From Massilia sp. CF038 (GTDB lineage: Bacteria; Pseudomonadota; Gammaproteobacteria; Burkholderiales; Burkholderiaceae_D): 64,000 bases of DNA. Shown one piece after another: positions 53,517 through 61,952 of the stretch (within the stretch, counting starts at the first letter, position 1; the number at the start of each line of letters is the position of its first letter). The DNA lies in contig NZ_FQWU01000003.1 of the NCBI RefSeq assembly GCF_900129765.1, forward strand, positions 124,001-188,000. The letters run 5' to 3'. The notes under the pieces were generated by a model that worked only from the letters and a program-made list of their open reading frames with translations, ran no database searches and had not been told where the DNA came from. The position numbers were made by a program, and so were the translations under genes.

Positions 53517-55592
53517 TTATACGGCGAAATCGAGCGTTTGCGCTTCGTGTTGGTGGAGCGGCAAAATGACATGGAAGGTGGTGCCTTCGCCGGGCACGCT
53601 GACGACATCGAGCTTGCCGCCCAATTCGCCAATGTACTCGCGGCTTTCGAATACGCCAATGCCCATGCCGGCGGATTTGGTCGTTTCGAAGGGTTTGAAC
53701 AGGCGTTCGCGAATGAATTCTTCACTCATTCCTTCGCCCGTGTCGGTGATGGTGATCAGCGCGTTGGCGTCGTCGCGCACCAGGGCCACCGTGACCGTGC
53801 CATCCTTGGGCGTGGCTTCGATGGCGTTCTGGATCAAGTGGCCCAGCACGCGCTCGAGGCGTTCGCGGTCGGCCAGCACCTGCAGCCCGGCCTGCTTGAC
53901 GTCGACCAGCGGATGGGGCTCGAACGCCGCCTTGAGCGCCACCGCCTGACGCAGAACCTGGTCCAGTGGCAGAGGCGCCAGTTGCTCGGGCGACTCGTTG
54001 CGCGACAGGCGCTGCAGCAGCAGGGTCATTTTCTGCACCGAATGCTTGACGGTGTCGAGCATGTCGCGCTGGAACTCTGGATTGTTGCGGTGCTTCTCGG
54101 CATTGGGAATGAGCAGCGACAATTGCGACACCAGGTTCTTGAGATCGTGCACCACAAAGGTGGACATGCGATTGAAGGACTCGAACTGGCGCGCCACCAT
54201 CAGGGCGTTCGCCGCTTCCTGCTGGGCCAGGTAGCTGGCGGCCTGGCTGCCGGCAATCTTGAGCAGATCGATCACTTCCCAGTTCAGCGGCACCGGGCTG
54301 CGCGGCTGGGTCAGCAGCATGAAGCCGAACAGCTTGCCTTGCATCATGAGCGGAACCACCAGCCAGCGGCGCTGGAACTGGTTCAGCCAGTCCGGCATCG
54401 GCACGTCTTCGTACATGGCGGGATTGGCATCGTATTCTTGCAGATCAACTACCCACTGCTTGGTTTCCAGAAAGCGGCAAAACCGCGAATCGGGTGCCTC
54501 GCTCACCACCCGCGCCGGCACCTGGCAATAGGCAGCCGGTTCAAAGGCGCCGCTTTCGGCACGCAGAAACAGAACGCCGCCCGGACTTTCGACCAGTTCG
54601 CCCACCGCCTGAATGGTGCGCACGCCAAGTCCTGGCCCATCTTCCGACAAAGTGCGGGTAAAGCGCAGCCATTCTTCGCGATAATCGTAGTTGTAGCTGT
54701 AAAAGTGCTTGCTGATGAAGACCTTGAGCCAGGCACGGAAGGTGCCGGAGAACAGAATGACAACCAGCAGAATCAAGGCCCCGAACAGGAAGGCCGCTTG
54801 CATTACCGTGCCCCAGCTGCCGCCCACGTAGCGCAGATAGTAGCCAGCCGAACCCATGGCCAGCAGATAGATCGCCGAGCCAAACAAGGCTGCCGAATGG
54901 AACATCACCCGCCGCGACAGCGCCATTTCGGACGACCAGGTGGCGCTGCGGCTCATGGAAATGGCAATCAAGGGCACGGTCAGCGCATTGATCACACCGC
55001 GCGCGGCCCAGATGTCGATATCGATCTGGTGGAACAGCATGGTGTTGCTGTACAAGTAAAAATCATAGGCAAACATGCCGCCGATGCCCAGGCAGGCAAA
55101 CTTGATGGCCCAGCGCTCGGCCGGTGGCTTGTTGCGGTACAACTGCTCGACCAGCACGATGCCCAGCACGGCACTGCCGACGCGCGCCGTGACATTGGCC
55201 ATCAGGCCCGCCTGCTGCAGGAAGTCCAGATGCCAGGCGCCGGCTGCGGTGGCAAGGAAAAACACCAGATAGAAGGCGGCCATCGCCAGCGCCCAGCCGG
55301 TCAGCTTGAGCGGCAGCTTGCTGGCGGGATCGCGGTAGTTGCCGATCATGAGCACCAGGAAGGCGGACCAGGCGCCGTTGCGAATGACCTCGACGCAATC
55401 GTTCCAGGCCGACCATTCCGCCGGATGAGCGGCAGACCAGGACATGGTGGCGCTCCAGGCCAGGCTGGCCAGGGCCGCGATGGTGATGGCCGTCGCCTGG
55501 GTACGGCTGCGCCAGCGCGTCATCAGCATCAGGCTGAGGAACGCGAACGCCAGGGCAGCGATCAAATAGCTGTAGGTTGCGATACTGGTCAA
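53517..55592 (-). CDS. prsK: PrsK, PEP-CTERM system sensor histidine kinase
   Basis: About 691 residues from the TTG at 55592, where the family N-terminus (TSIATYSYLIAALAF) begins; the frame continues to a GTG at 55652 (20 extra residues), so the start is uncertain. About eight membrane helices, then a GAF-like domain (VGELVESPGGVLFLRAE), the phospho-acceptor FVVHDLKNLVSQL, and HATPase boxes LGHLIQNAIEATP, DTGEGMS, FKPFETTKSAGMGIGV. It matches TIGR02916. The stimulus is unknown. Confidence 0.94.
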   Translation of the reverse strand: MTSIATYSYLIAALAFAFLSLMLMTRWRSRTQATAITIAALASLAWSATMSWSAAHPAEWSAWNDCVEVIRNGAWSAFLVLMIGNYRDPASKLPLKLTGWALAMAAFYLVFFLATAAGAWHLDFLQQAGLMANVTARVGSAVLGIVLVEQLYRNKPPAERWAIKFACLGIGGMFAYDFYLYSNTMLFHQIDIDIWAARGVINALTVPLIAISMSRSATWSSEMALSRRVMFHSAALFGSAIYLLAMGSAGYYLRYVGGSWGTVMQAAFLFGALILLVVILFSGTFRAWLKVFISKHFYSYNYDYREEWLRFTRTLSEDGPGLGVRTIQAVGELVESPGGVLFLRAESGAFEPAAYCQVPARVVSEAPDSRFCRFLETKQWVVDLQEYDANPAMYEDVPMPDWLNQFQRRWLVVPLMMQGKLFGFMLLTQPRSPVPLNWEVIDLLKIAGSQAASYLAQQEAANALMVARQFESFNRMSTFVVHDLKNLVSQLSLLIPNAEKHRNNPEFQRDMLDTVKHSVQKMTLLLQRLSRNESPEQLAPLPLDQVLRQAVALKAAFEPHPLVDVKQAGLQVLADRERLERVLGHLIQNAIEATPKDGTVTVALVRDDANALITITDTGEGMSEEFIRERLFKPFETTKSAGMGIGVFESREYIGELGGKLDVVSVPGEGTTFHVILPLHQHEAQTLDFAV

Positions 55593-55659
55593 TGTGCACC
55601 ATCCATCAGGGCAGCCATCCAACGCCCGCGCAAGCGTGGCTTGCGCGCGCACATTCGCA

Positions 55660-57060
55660 TTAACGACCGCTGCGGAACAGAACGACCTTGAGCGTATCGA
55701 TGAGGATCAGGATATCCAGGAACAGACTGTTGTTCTTTACATAGTACAGGTCGTATTGCAGCTTCTGCAAGGCGTCGTCCGCCGATGCGCCATAGCCGTA
55801 ACGAACCTGGGCCCAGCCGGTAATACCGGGTTTGATGCTGTGACGTACGTTGTAATAAGGCACCACATCGATGAGTTGCTCGACGAAATAAGGCCGTTCC
55901 GGACGCGGGCCGACAAAGCTCATCTCGCCCTTGAACACGTTCAGAATCTGCGGCAATTCATCGATCCGGGTCTTGCGGATGAAGTTGCCCACGCGGGTGA
56001 CGCGCGGATCGTTTTGCGCCGCCCACTGCGGCTTGCCGCCTTTTTCAGCGTCATTGCGCATGCTGCGGAACTTGAGCACATTGAACGGACGGCCATCGAG
56101 ACCGACCCGCTCCTGCGAATAGAAAATTGGCGAGCGGTCTTCGAGATAGATGACCAGCGCAGTGAGCACCATCACCGGGAACGACACGGTCAGGATGATT
56201 GCGCTGCAGATCAAGTCAAAGCCGCGCTTCATGAAGGTACGGATGAAGCTTTGGTCAAAGCCGCCGCCGAACACCAGCCAGCTTGGCTGCAGCGAGTCGA
56301 CCCGGATCTGGCACGTTTCGCGTTCAAAGAAGTTGGCGGCATCGGTCACCTTGATGCCTTGCAGCTTGCAAGCGAGCAGCTCCTTGATCGGGAAGCCGGC
56401 ACGGCGGTTTTGCACCGATACGACAATTTCTTCGACATTGTGGGCTGCTGCCAGCGAAGCGAGGGACTCGCCTTCACGCACCTTGAGCAGCATGCTGGTT
56501 GGCACGCAGCACTCTTCGGACGGAATCGGAATGAAGCCGGCAATATCGTACTTGTGGTAACTGGTGTTATGCATGGCCAGATCGCTGCATTCCTTGGCCA
56601 GCGGACCGCCGCCGAGGAAGATGATGCGCGACTCGAGGAAACGCAGTTCGCTGGTCTTGAAGAACACCATGCGCGCAATAAAGATGCCGCCTGCACCGAT
56701 CACGAACACCGCCAGCAGCACGCCGCGGCCGATTTGCAGTTCGGGGGCGATGTAGAAGATCAGCGTCAGAATCACGAAGCCCATCGCGAACGAGGGCATC
56801 AGCTTGAGGAAGAAGGGATTGCGCAAGCCTTCGGTAAAGTTGAGCTGGTACATGCCCATCGCGCTCATGGAAAACACGATGGCGACCGCAAAGCACACTG
56901 CCGAGAGGAAGAAGTGTTCCAGATGGGGCCCGGTGGCCCCGCCCAGGTCGAAAAAGCGCACGGCAGCGCCGGCATAGGCCGCGCCCACCAGCACCATGAC
57001 TTCGACGAACAATAGGAAGAACACTATTTTCGACACGTAGTGATTAGAGATCTTTAACAC
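55660..57060 (-). CDS. TIGR03013-type XrtA system priming glycosyltransferase
   Basis: 466 residues. Four or five N-terminal membrane helices, a central Rossmann-like region ([17 protein letters not shown]), then the bacterial sugar transferase core: [41 protein letters not shown] and the active-site [21 protein letters not shown]. It starts the repeat by moving a sugar-1-phosphate to undecaprenyl phosphate. Confidence 0.94.
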   Translation of the reverse strand: MLKISNHYVSKIVFFLLFVEVMVLVGAAYAGAAVRFFDLGGATGPHLEHFFLSAVCFAVAIVFSMSAMGMYQLNFTEGLRNPFFLKLMPSFAMGFVILTLIFYIAPELQIGRGVLLAVFVIGAGGIFIARMVFFKTSELRFLESRIIFLGGGPLAKECSDLAMHNTSYHKYDIAGFIPIPSEECCVPTSMLLKVREGESLASLAAAHNVEEIVVSVQNRRAGFPIKELLACKLQGIKVTDAANFFERETCQIRVDSLQPSWLVFGGGFDQSFIRTFMKRGFDLICSAIILTVSFPVMVLTALVIYLEDRSPIFYSQERVGLDGRPFNVLKFRSMRNDAEKGGKPQWAAQNDPRVTRVGNFIRKTRIDELPQILNVFKGEMSFVGPRPERPYFVEQLIDVVPYYNVRHSIKPGITGWAQVRYGYGASADDALQKLQYDLYYVKNNSLFLDILILIDTLKVVLFRSGR

Positions 57061-57133
57061 TTTTTCCTCCGGAATTCTTATTACCTACTGGGAAGCGAGC
57101 ACGGTGCCACCTGGCACCAGCGCGACCTTGCAC

Positions 57134-58198
57134 TCAGCGCGTTCGGTCGAGATGGTCGATGTACCACGCCATGGCTTGCTCCATGCCTTCGCCGATGCGA
57201 TGGGTAGGGGCAAAGCCAAGCAGGGTTTCTGCTTTTGAAATGTCCGCTTGCGAGTGGCGTACATCGCCCGCGCGGAAATCCTTGAACTGTGGCTGATGGT
57301 CTGCCACGTGGGGATACTTGCTGCTGAGAAGATCGCGCATCATCGCGTGCAGCTGGTTCAGGCTGGTGCGCTCATTCAGGGCCACGTTGTAGACCTGGTT
57401 GGCGGCGCTGGCCGGGGCCATGGCTGACAGCAAATTGGCTTGCACGACATTGTCGATGAAACAGAAGTCGCGACTGGTTTCGCCATCGCCATTGATGAAC
57501 AGGTCGCGGTTTTCGATCAGCGCGGCAATCCACTGGGGAATCACGGCAGCGTAAGCGCCGTGCGGATCCTGGCGCGGGCCGAACACATTGAAGTAGCGCA
57601 GGCCAATGGTTTCGGTGCCGTAGCAGCGCGCAAACACATCGGCAAACAGCTCATTGACGTACTTGGTGACCGCGTACGGCGAGAGCGGATTGCCAATCAC
57701 CGACTCGACCTTTGGCAAACCTGGATGGTCGCCATAGGTGGAGCTGGAGGCGGCGTACACGAAGCGCTGGACCTTGGCGTCGCGCGCGGCGGTGAGCATG
57801 TTCAGGAAACCGGTGACGTTGGTATCGTTGGTGGTGATCGGGTCCTGGATCGAGCGCGACACGGAACCGAGCGCGGCCTGGTGCAGCACAAAGTCGACAC
57901 CTTCGCAGGCGCGCACGCAATCGCCCAGCTGGCGGATATCGCCTTCGATGAAGCGGAAGTTGGCCCACGCCTTGGCGCCCACCAGCTCGCGCACCTCGTC
58001 CAGATTGCGCTGGTGGCCCGTGGCAAAATTGTCCAGGCCGGTGACCTGCTGGCCCAGCTTGAGCAAGGCCTCGACCAGGTTCGAGCCGATAAAACCGGCC
58101 GCTCCGGTCACGAGCCAGTGATGGCGTTGCTCGCGCAACTGCGCCTGCACCTCGGTAAACTTATTCACGATATCCTTTTTACTGGTCAAGCCATGCAT
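57134..58198 (-). CDS. NAD-dependent UDP-hexosamine 4-epimerase, WbpP/TviC-like
   Basis: 354 residues. SDR signatures: [13 protein letters not shown], the Ser in AASSSTYGD and [16 protein letters not shown] (YxxxK), and [19 protein letters not shown]. Next to a TviB-type dehydrogenase, it would interconvert UDP-GlcNAcA and UDP-GalNAcA, as in Vi antigen synthesis. It follows tviB by 22 bases. Confidence 0.92.
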   Translation of the reverse strand: MHGLTSKKDIVNKFTEVQAQLREQRHHWLVTGAAGFIGSNLVEALLKLGQQVTGLDNFATGHQRNLDEVRELVGAKAWANFRFIEGDIRQLGDCVRACEGVDFVLHQAALGSVSRSIQDPITTNDTNVTGFLNMLTAARDAKVQRFVYAASSSTYGDHPGLPKVESVIGNPLSPYAVTKYVNELFADVFARCYGTETIGLRYFNVFGPRQDPHGAYAAVIPQWIAALIENRDLFINGDGETSRDFCFIDNVVQANLLSAMAPASAANQVYNVALNERTSLNQLHAMMRDLLSSKYPHVADHQPQFKDFRAGDVRHSQADISKAETLLGFAPTHRIGEGMEQAMAWYIDHLDRTR

Positions 58199-58220
58199 GT
58201 TCGGGCTGCTGTCGGTGCGC

Positions 58221-59510
58221 TTACAGGCGCCAGACGCTGTAACCAGCTTCGATCAGCGCGTTCTTGTCGAACTGCGACTTAACGTCGATAAAGCAACCGT
58301 TTGGATTGAGCTTGGATTGCAGGTCGCCCAGCGGACGGGCCATCAATTCCTTGTGCGCGACAGCAGCAACCACAGCATCGGCACGCGGCAAGTCTTCCCA
58401 GCGGTCCAGGCGGATGCCGTATTCGTGCTGGGCTTCATCGGCCTCGGCCACCGGATCGTAGACATGCACATCCACGCCGTAGCTCTGCAATTCATAGACA
58501 ATGTCCGCCACCTTGGAGTTGCGCAAATCGGGGCAGTTTTCCTTGAACGTCAAACCAAGCACATTGACCTTGGCACCTTTGACATGGAAACCAGCGGCAA
58601 TGATGGACTTGACGGTTTTTTCGGCAACGAATTTGGCCATGCCGTCATTGATGCGGCGCCCGGCCAGGATCACCTGTGGGTGGTAGCCGATCATTTCGGC
58701 CTTGTGGGTCAGATAGTAAGGATCGACGCCGATGCAGTGGCCGCCCACCAGACCCGGACGGAAAGGCAGGAAGTTCCACTTGGTGCCGGCCGCCTTGAGC
58801 ACTTCCAGCGTGTCGATGCCGATCTTGTCGAAAATGATGGCCAGTTCATTCATCAGGGCGATGTTCAGGTCGCGCTGGGTATTCTCGATGACTTTGGCGG
58901 CCTCGGCCACTTTGATGCTGGAGGCGCGGTACACGCCGGCAGTGATGATCGACTCGTACAGGCGGGCAATGCTCTCAAGCGTAGGCGCATCGTCGCCCGA
59001 AACCACCTTGAGGATGGTGGTCAGGGTGTGTTCCTTGTCGCCTGGATTGATACGCTCTGGCGAGAAGCCCACGTGGAAGTCCTGCTTCCATTTCAGGCCG
59101 GAATGCTTTTCAAGGATGGGGATGCAGACTTCTTCCGTGGCGCCCGGGTACACGGTGGACTCGAAAATGACAATCGCGCCCTTCTTCATGTGCAGACCGA
59201 CGGTCTTGCTGGCGCCGGCGAGCGGCGTGAAATCAGGGTTGTGGGCTTCGTCCACCGGGGTCGGCACAGCAACCACGATGTAATCGGCGTCGCGCAGCGC
59301 GGCGGGATCGGTGCTGACCGACAAGCCCTTGGCCGCGCGCAGTTCGTCGCTGGACAATTCGCCGGTCGGATCGACAAAGCGGCGATACGCCTCGATCTTG
59401 GTGGCGGACAGATCAAACCCGATGGTGGTGCGTTTTTTACCGAACTCTACGGCCAAAGGCAGACCCACATAACCCAGGCCAACTACCGCGACGACATCAT
59501 CTGATTTCAT
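58221..59510 (-). CDS. tviB: UDP-N-acetylglucosamine 6-dehydrogenase, TviB/WbpO-like
   Basis: 429 residues from 59510 (GGAA upstream; the frame runs to 59543). [18 protein letters not shown] binds [28 protein letters not shown] and the catalytic Cys in [12 protein letters not shown] follow, then [17 protein letters not shown]. It oxidises UDP-GlcNAc to UDP-GlcNAcA. First gene of the minus-strand operon. Confidence 0.93.
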   Translation of the reverse strand: MKSDDVVAVVGLGYVGLPLAVEFGKKRTTIGFDLSATKIEAYRRFVDPTGELSSDELRAAKGLSVSTDPAALRDADYIVVAVPTPVDEAHNPDFTPLAGASKTVGLHMKKGAIVIFESTVYPGATEEVCIPILEKHSGLKWKQDFHVGFSPERINPGDKEHTLTTILKVVSGDDAPTLESIARLYESIITAGVYRASSIKVAEAAKVIENTQRDLNIALMNELAIIFDKIGIDTLEVLKAAGTKWNFLPFRPGLVGGHCIGVDPYYLTHKAEMIGYHPQVILAGRRINDGMAKFVAEKTVKSIIAAGFHVKGAKVNVLGLTFKENCPDLRNSKVADIVYELQSYGVDVHVYDPVAEADEAQHEYGIRLDRWEDLPRADAVVAAVAHKELMARPLGDLQSKLNPNGCFIDVKSQFDKNALIEAGYSVWRL

Positions 59511-60100
59511 TATCAAGTTCCGTTTAAGAATTAGTTTTTGCAATTATACTAACTAGAATAGCATATTTTTATGCATTGCCTCAATATAAAAAGCAATGAG
59601 ATTTACAGCAAGGCAACATCACCTTCATATAAACATTGATAAAAACACACCACTATAGACAAAATTTTGGGGCGCATAAACCACCCCCTGTGTTTCCTTG
59701 CCGTGCGCTTGCCACTTTTATGCAATCTGCATGTCACCCGTTCCAGAACCAGCAGTTTATGCAAGCAATGTGACGCTGTTTTGACACGCGCCCGCTGGCG
59801 TTACTGCTGCCACGCGGATCAAGCCGACGCGGCAAGAACGGAAACGGGCCGGTTTTCGCACCCCGATGCAAGGCCACTATACGCAGTTTGACGTGGTCAA
59901 AAAGCGCATTTTGTAACACTGTTGTTATGCACCGGCAGACAAGAAAAAGTGCTGTTCAATTGAACGGCGGAATGTCATTTTATCATTTTTTTGGACAGAA
60001 TGGCATGTCGCACAATTAAGCGTGTGTTGTCATTACGCCGCAAAGCCGCAGTCGGAGCTGGCGCGAATGCCGACGTGCGGCGCCAGGCCATGGAAGATGG
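59511..60100. other. 590-base intergenic region before the tviB operon
   Basis: No gene seen. Very AT-rich near 59520-59650. It holds a TATAAT -10-like box, the inverted repeat CATTGC/GCAATG (59574-59579, 59593-59598), and the perfect 12-base palindrome GTTCAATTGAAC (59954-59965). No sigma-54 match. Probably the promoter of the EPS/PrsKR operon. Confidence 0.55.
59543..59548 (-). promoter_or_regulatory. Candidate -10 box of the tviB operon
   Basis: Minus strand TATAAT, 33 bases before the tviB start; the -35 region at 17 bases is A-rich and weak. Confidence 0.35.
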
Positions 60101-60397
60101 CTAAAGCGCCAACTGGCCGTAGCGGCGCTTGCGCTCTTCGGTGAAATCCCACCAGGGACGCGGCGCGCCACCAGCCAGAAAATCGCTCACCGACATGAAC
60201 ACATCGAGCACGCAGGGATCCTGGCGCTGGCCGGTGGCACGGCACAGCGCCTGATACAGATGGAAGGGATCGACGCCAAGCAGCTGGGCGGGTGCGCTGT
60301 AGCCGAGCAGGGCAAAGTCGGCGGCGCCGGCCTTGCCGATGTTGGGCAGGTCGGTGAAGTGCTGCAGATGTGCGCGTCTGACTTTGGATGGATGCAT
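60101..60397 (-). CDS. Helix-hairpin-helix 'pathogenicity locus' (Cdd1-like) protein
   Basis: 98 residues from ATG 60397. LQHFTDLPNIGKAGAADFAL is a HhH DNA-binding motif; then YSAPAQLLGVDPFHLYQALC, QDPCVLDVFMSVSDF and PRPWWDFTEERK, as in the Cdd1/mitomycin-resistance-type family. The longer frame is non-coding upstream. Role probably DNA-related; not characterised. Confidence 0.8.
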   Translation of the reverse strand: MHPSKVRRAHLQHFTDLPNIGKAGAADFALLGYSAPAQLLGVDPFHLYQALCRATGQRQDPCVLDVFMSVSDFLAGGAPRPWWDFTEERKRRYGQLAL

Positions 60398-60465
60398 GGG
60401 CCGATAACCGCTTTCCGAGAATGGCGCGGGTGCATTGAAGAAGACCTCAGTCGCAAAGTATACAC

Positions 60466-60486
60466 CGGGGTCTGACCCCGTTTTTT
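60466..60486. repeat. GGGGTC/GACCCC palindrome with T-run
   Basis: CGGGGTCTGACCCCG is a 7-1-7 palindrome followed by six T. A degenerate copy lies about 25 bases downstream. The palindrome resembles a small repeat common in Oxalobacteraceae genomes (recalled, not checked) and could also terminate transcription. Confidence 0.5.
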
Positions 60487-60651
60487 GCAATGTGACCGAG
60501 CGGAGGTCTGACCACGGGGTTGGAGTAGAGGCGCTGTTGATATCGCAATGCGTAGTGGGGCGATGCAAGGGGAAACGGCAGGCTGATGCGAAACGATGTG
60601 CGCGCCGCTTCCTTGGCAGTACACGCTCGACAGACAATGAAGGGGAAAAAC

Positions 60652-60727
60652 TGGTGCGGCTGGCGGGGATCGAACCCACGACCCTTGGCTTCGGAGGCCA
60701 ATACTCTATCCACTGAGCTACAGCCGC
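60652..60727 (-). tRNA. tRNA-Arg (CCG anticodon)
   Basis: 76 bases with encoded CCA. The acceptor stem GCGGCTG/CAGCCGC, D-arm, TTGGC-CTCCGAA-GCCAA anticodon arm (anticodon CCG) and GGTTCGATCC T-loop are all complete. Confidence 0.97.
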
Positions 60728-60836
60728 GTAGGGGGATTACTTGAAGAGAGCCGAAGGATACCGTTTTTCTGCCACTGCGTCCATGGAAAGTGTCGTTCCA
60801 CGGGCAATTTGCGTTCCAAAACAGGGCCTTTGGGTC

Positions 60837-60842
60837 TATAAT
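60837..60842 (+). promoter_or_regulatory. -10 box of the cytochrome c gene
   Basis: TATAAT about 84 bases before the start, with TTCCAA at a 17-base spacing as a weak -35. Confidence 0.55.
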
Positions 60843-60925
60843 CGCGGGTTTGGCGAGCATTTGCACAATCCCTATGCAAAACGCAAGCGCCCACGCAGCT
60901 TTTTGAAAATAGTACTAAGGACATC

Positions 60926-61807
60926 ATGAGCGACGCACACAACGAACACGAATCCGCGATCCGGACCCCTAAGCAGCTGGTCGCTGCGATCGCTGGCTTT
61001 TTCCTGGTTACCGTCATCGGCATCATTCTGCTGGTGAAATTCGTGACCACCACCAAGCTCGAAGGTGCCGGCACGGAAAGCCAAAGCGCCGCTGCCGTGG
61101 AAACCCGTGTGCGTCCAATCGCTGACGAAGGCTACACGCTGAAAGACGCCAACGCACCGAAAGTGCTGCTCGCTGGCGATGCTGTCTATAACGCAAACTG
61201 CGCCGCTTGCCACGCCAGCGGCGCGGCCGGTGCACCAAAACTCGGCGATGCTGCTGGCTGGGGCAAGCGCATTGCACAAGGCGTCGACACCCTGGTCAAG
61301 CACGCGATCGGCGGCCTGAACGCCATGCCTGCCAAGGGCGGCAATCCTGACCTGGACGACGTGGAAGTGGCCCGTGCCGTGGTATTCATGGCCAACAAGG
61401 CTGGCGCCAAATTCGATGAACCGAAAGTACCAGCGCTGGTCACCACTCCGTCACCAGCTGCCGATGCCGCCGCAGCACCTGCTGCCGCGCCAGCCGCAGC
61501 GCCTGCCGCAGCGCCTGCACCAGCAGCTGCACCGGCAGCCGAACCTGCAAAAGTCGCCATCGACGGTCAGAAAGTATTCAACACCAGTTGCGTGGCTTGC
61601 CACGGCGCCGGTATCGCTGGTGCACCCAAAGTCGGCGACAAAGCTGCCTGGGCAGCCCGCATCAAGCAAGGCAACCCGGTTCTGTACGAGCACGCCGTCA
61701 AGGGCTTCCAGGGCAAAGCCGGGATGATGCCTGCCAAAGGCGGCTCGAGCGCGTCCGATGACGAAGTCAAAGCTGCTGTGGATTACATGGTGGGTGCTTC
61801 GAAGTAA
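60926..61807 (+). CDS. Dihaem cytochrome c5 family protein
   Basis: 293 residues. An N-terminal helix (about 17-40) anchors it in the membrane. Two c-type haem sites: CAACH (92-96) and CVACH (222-226), with distal Met in NAMPAKGGN and GMMPAKGGS. The two domains are joined by an Ala/Pro linker (177-210). It carries electrons in the periplasm, probably to a terminal oxidase. Monocistronic, with a clear promoter and terminator. Confidence 0.94.
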   Translation: MSDAHNEHESAIRTPKQLVAAIAGFFLVTVIGIILLVKFVTTTKLEGAGTESQSAAAVETRVRPIADEGYTLKDANAPKVLLAGDAVYNANCAACHASGAAGAPKLGDAAGWGKRIAQGVDTLVKHAIGGLNAMPAKGGNPDLDDVEVARAVVFMANKAGAKFDEPKVPALVTTPSPAADAAAAPAAAPAAAPAAAPAPAAAPAAEPAKVAIDGQKVFNTSCVACHGAGIAGAPKVGDKAAWAARIKQGNPVLYEHAVKGFQGKAGMMPAKGGSSASDDEVKAAVDYMVGASK

Positions 61808-61824
61808 TTTGCGCTACGCACATC

Positions 61825-61850
61825 AAACCGCCTTTCGGGGCGGTTTTTTT
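61825..61850 (+). terminator. Rho-independent terminator of the cytochrome c gene
   Basis: AAACCGCC pairs with GGCGGTTT around a six-base loop, with seven T at the end. Confidence 0.93.
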
Positions 61851-61952
61851 ACGTCTGTCGCCGCCCCCATGTATACAGTACAGTGCCCGGCAAACCCATC
61901 TGTCGGCCAATCGGTCTATCATGCGGTACTTGCCACTTCTGCACGCCTGCCC

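Noticed and set aside
52461-55691. A 1,076-codon open frame on the plus strand
   Set aside because: It is antisense to prsR and prsK, which have intact family motifs; the composition (Gln, His, Arg-rich) is typical of the complement of GC-rich genes.
59667-59919. Short frames on both strands in the tviB upstream region
   Set aside because: No start signals or similarity; the region is AT-rich and promoter-like.
60435-60716. A 93-codon frame near the tRNA
   Set aside because: It runs into tRNA-Arg and across the GGGGTC repeat.
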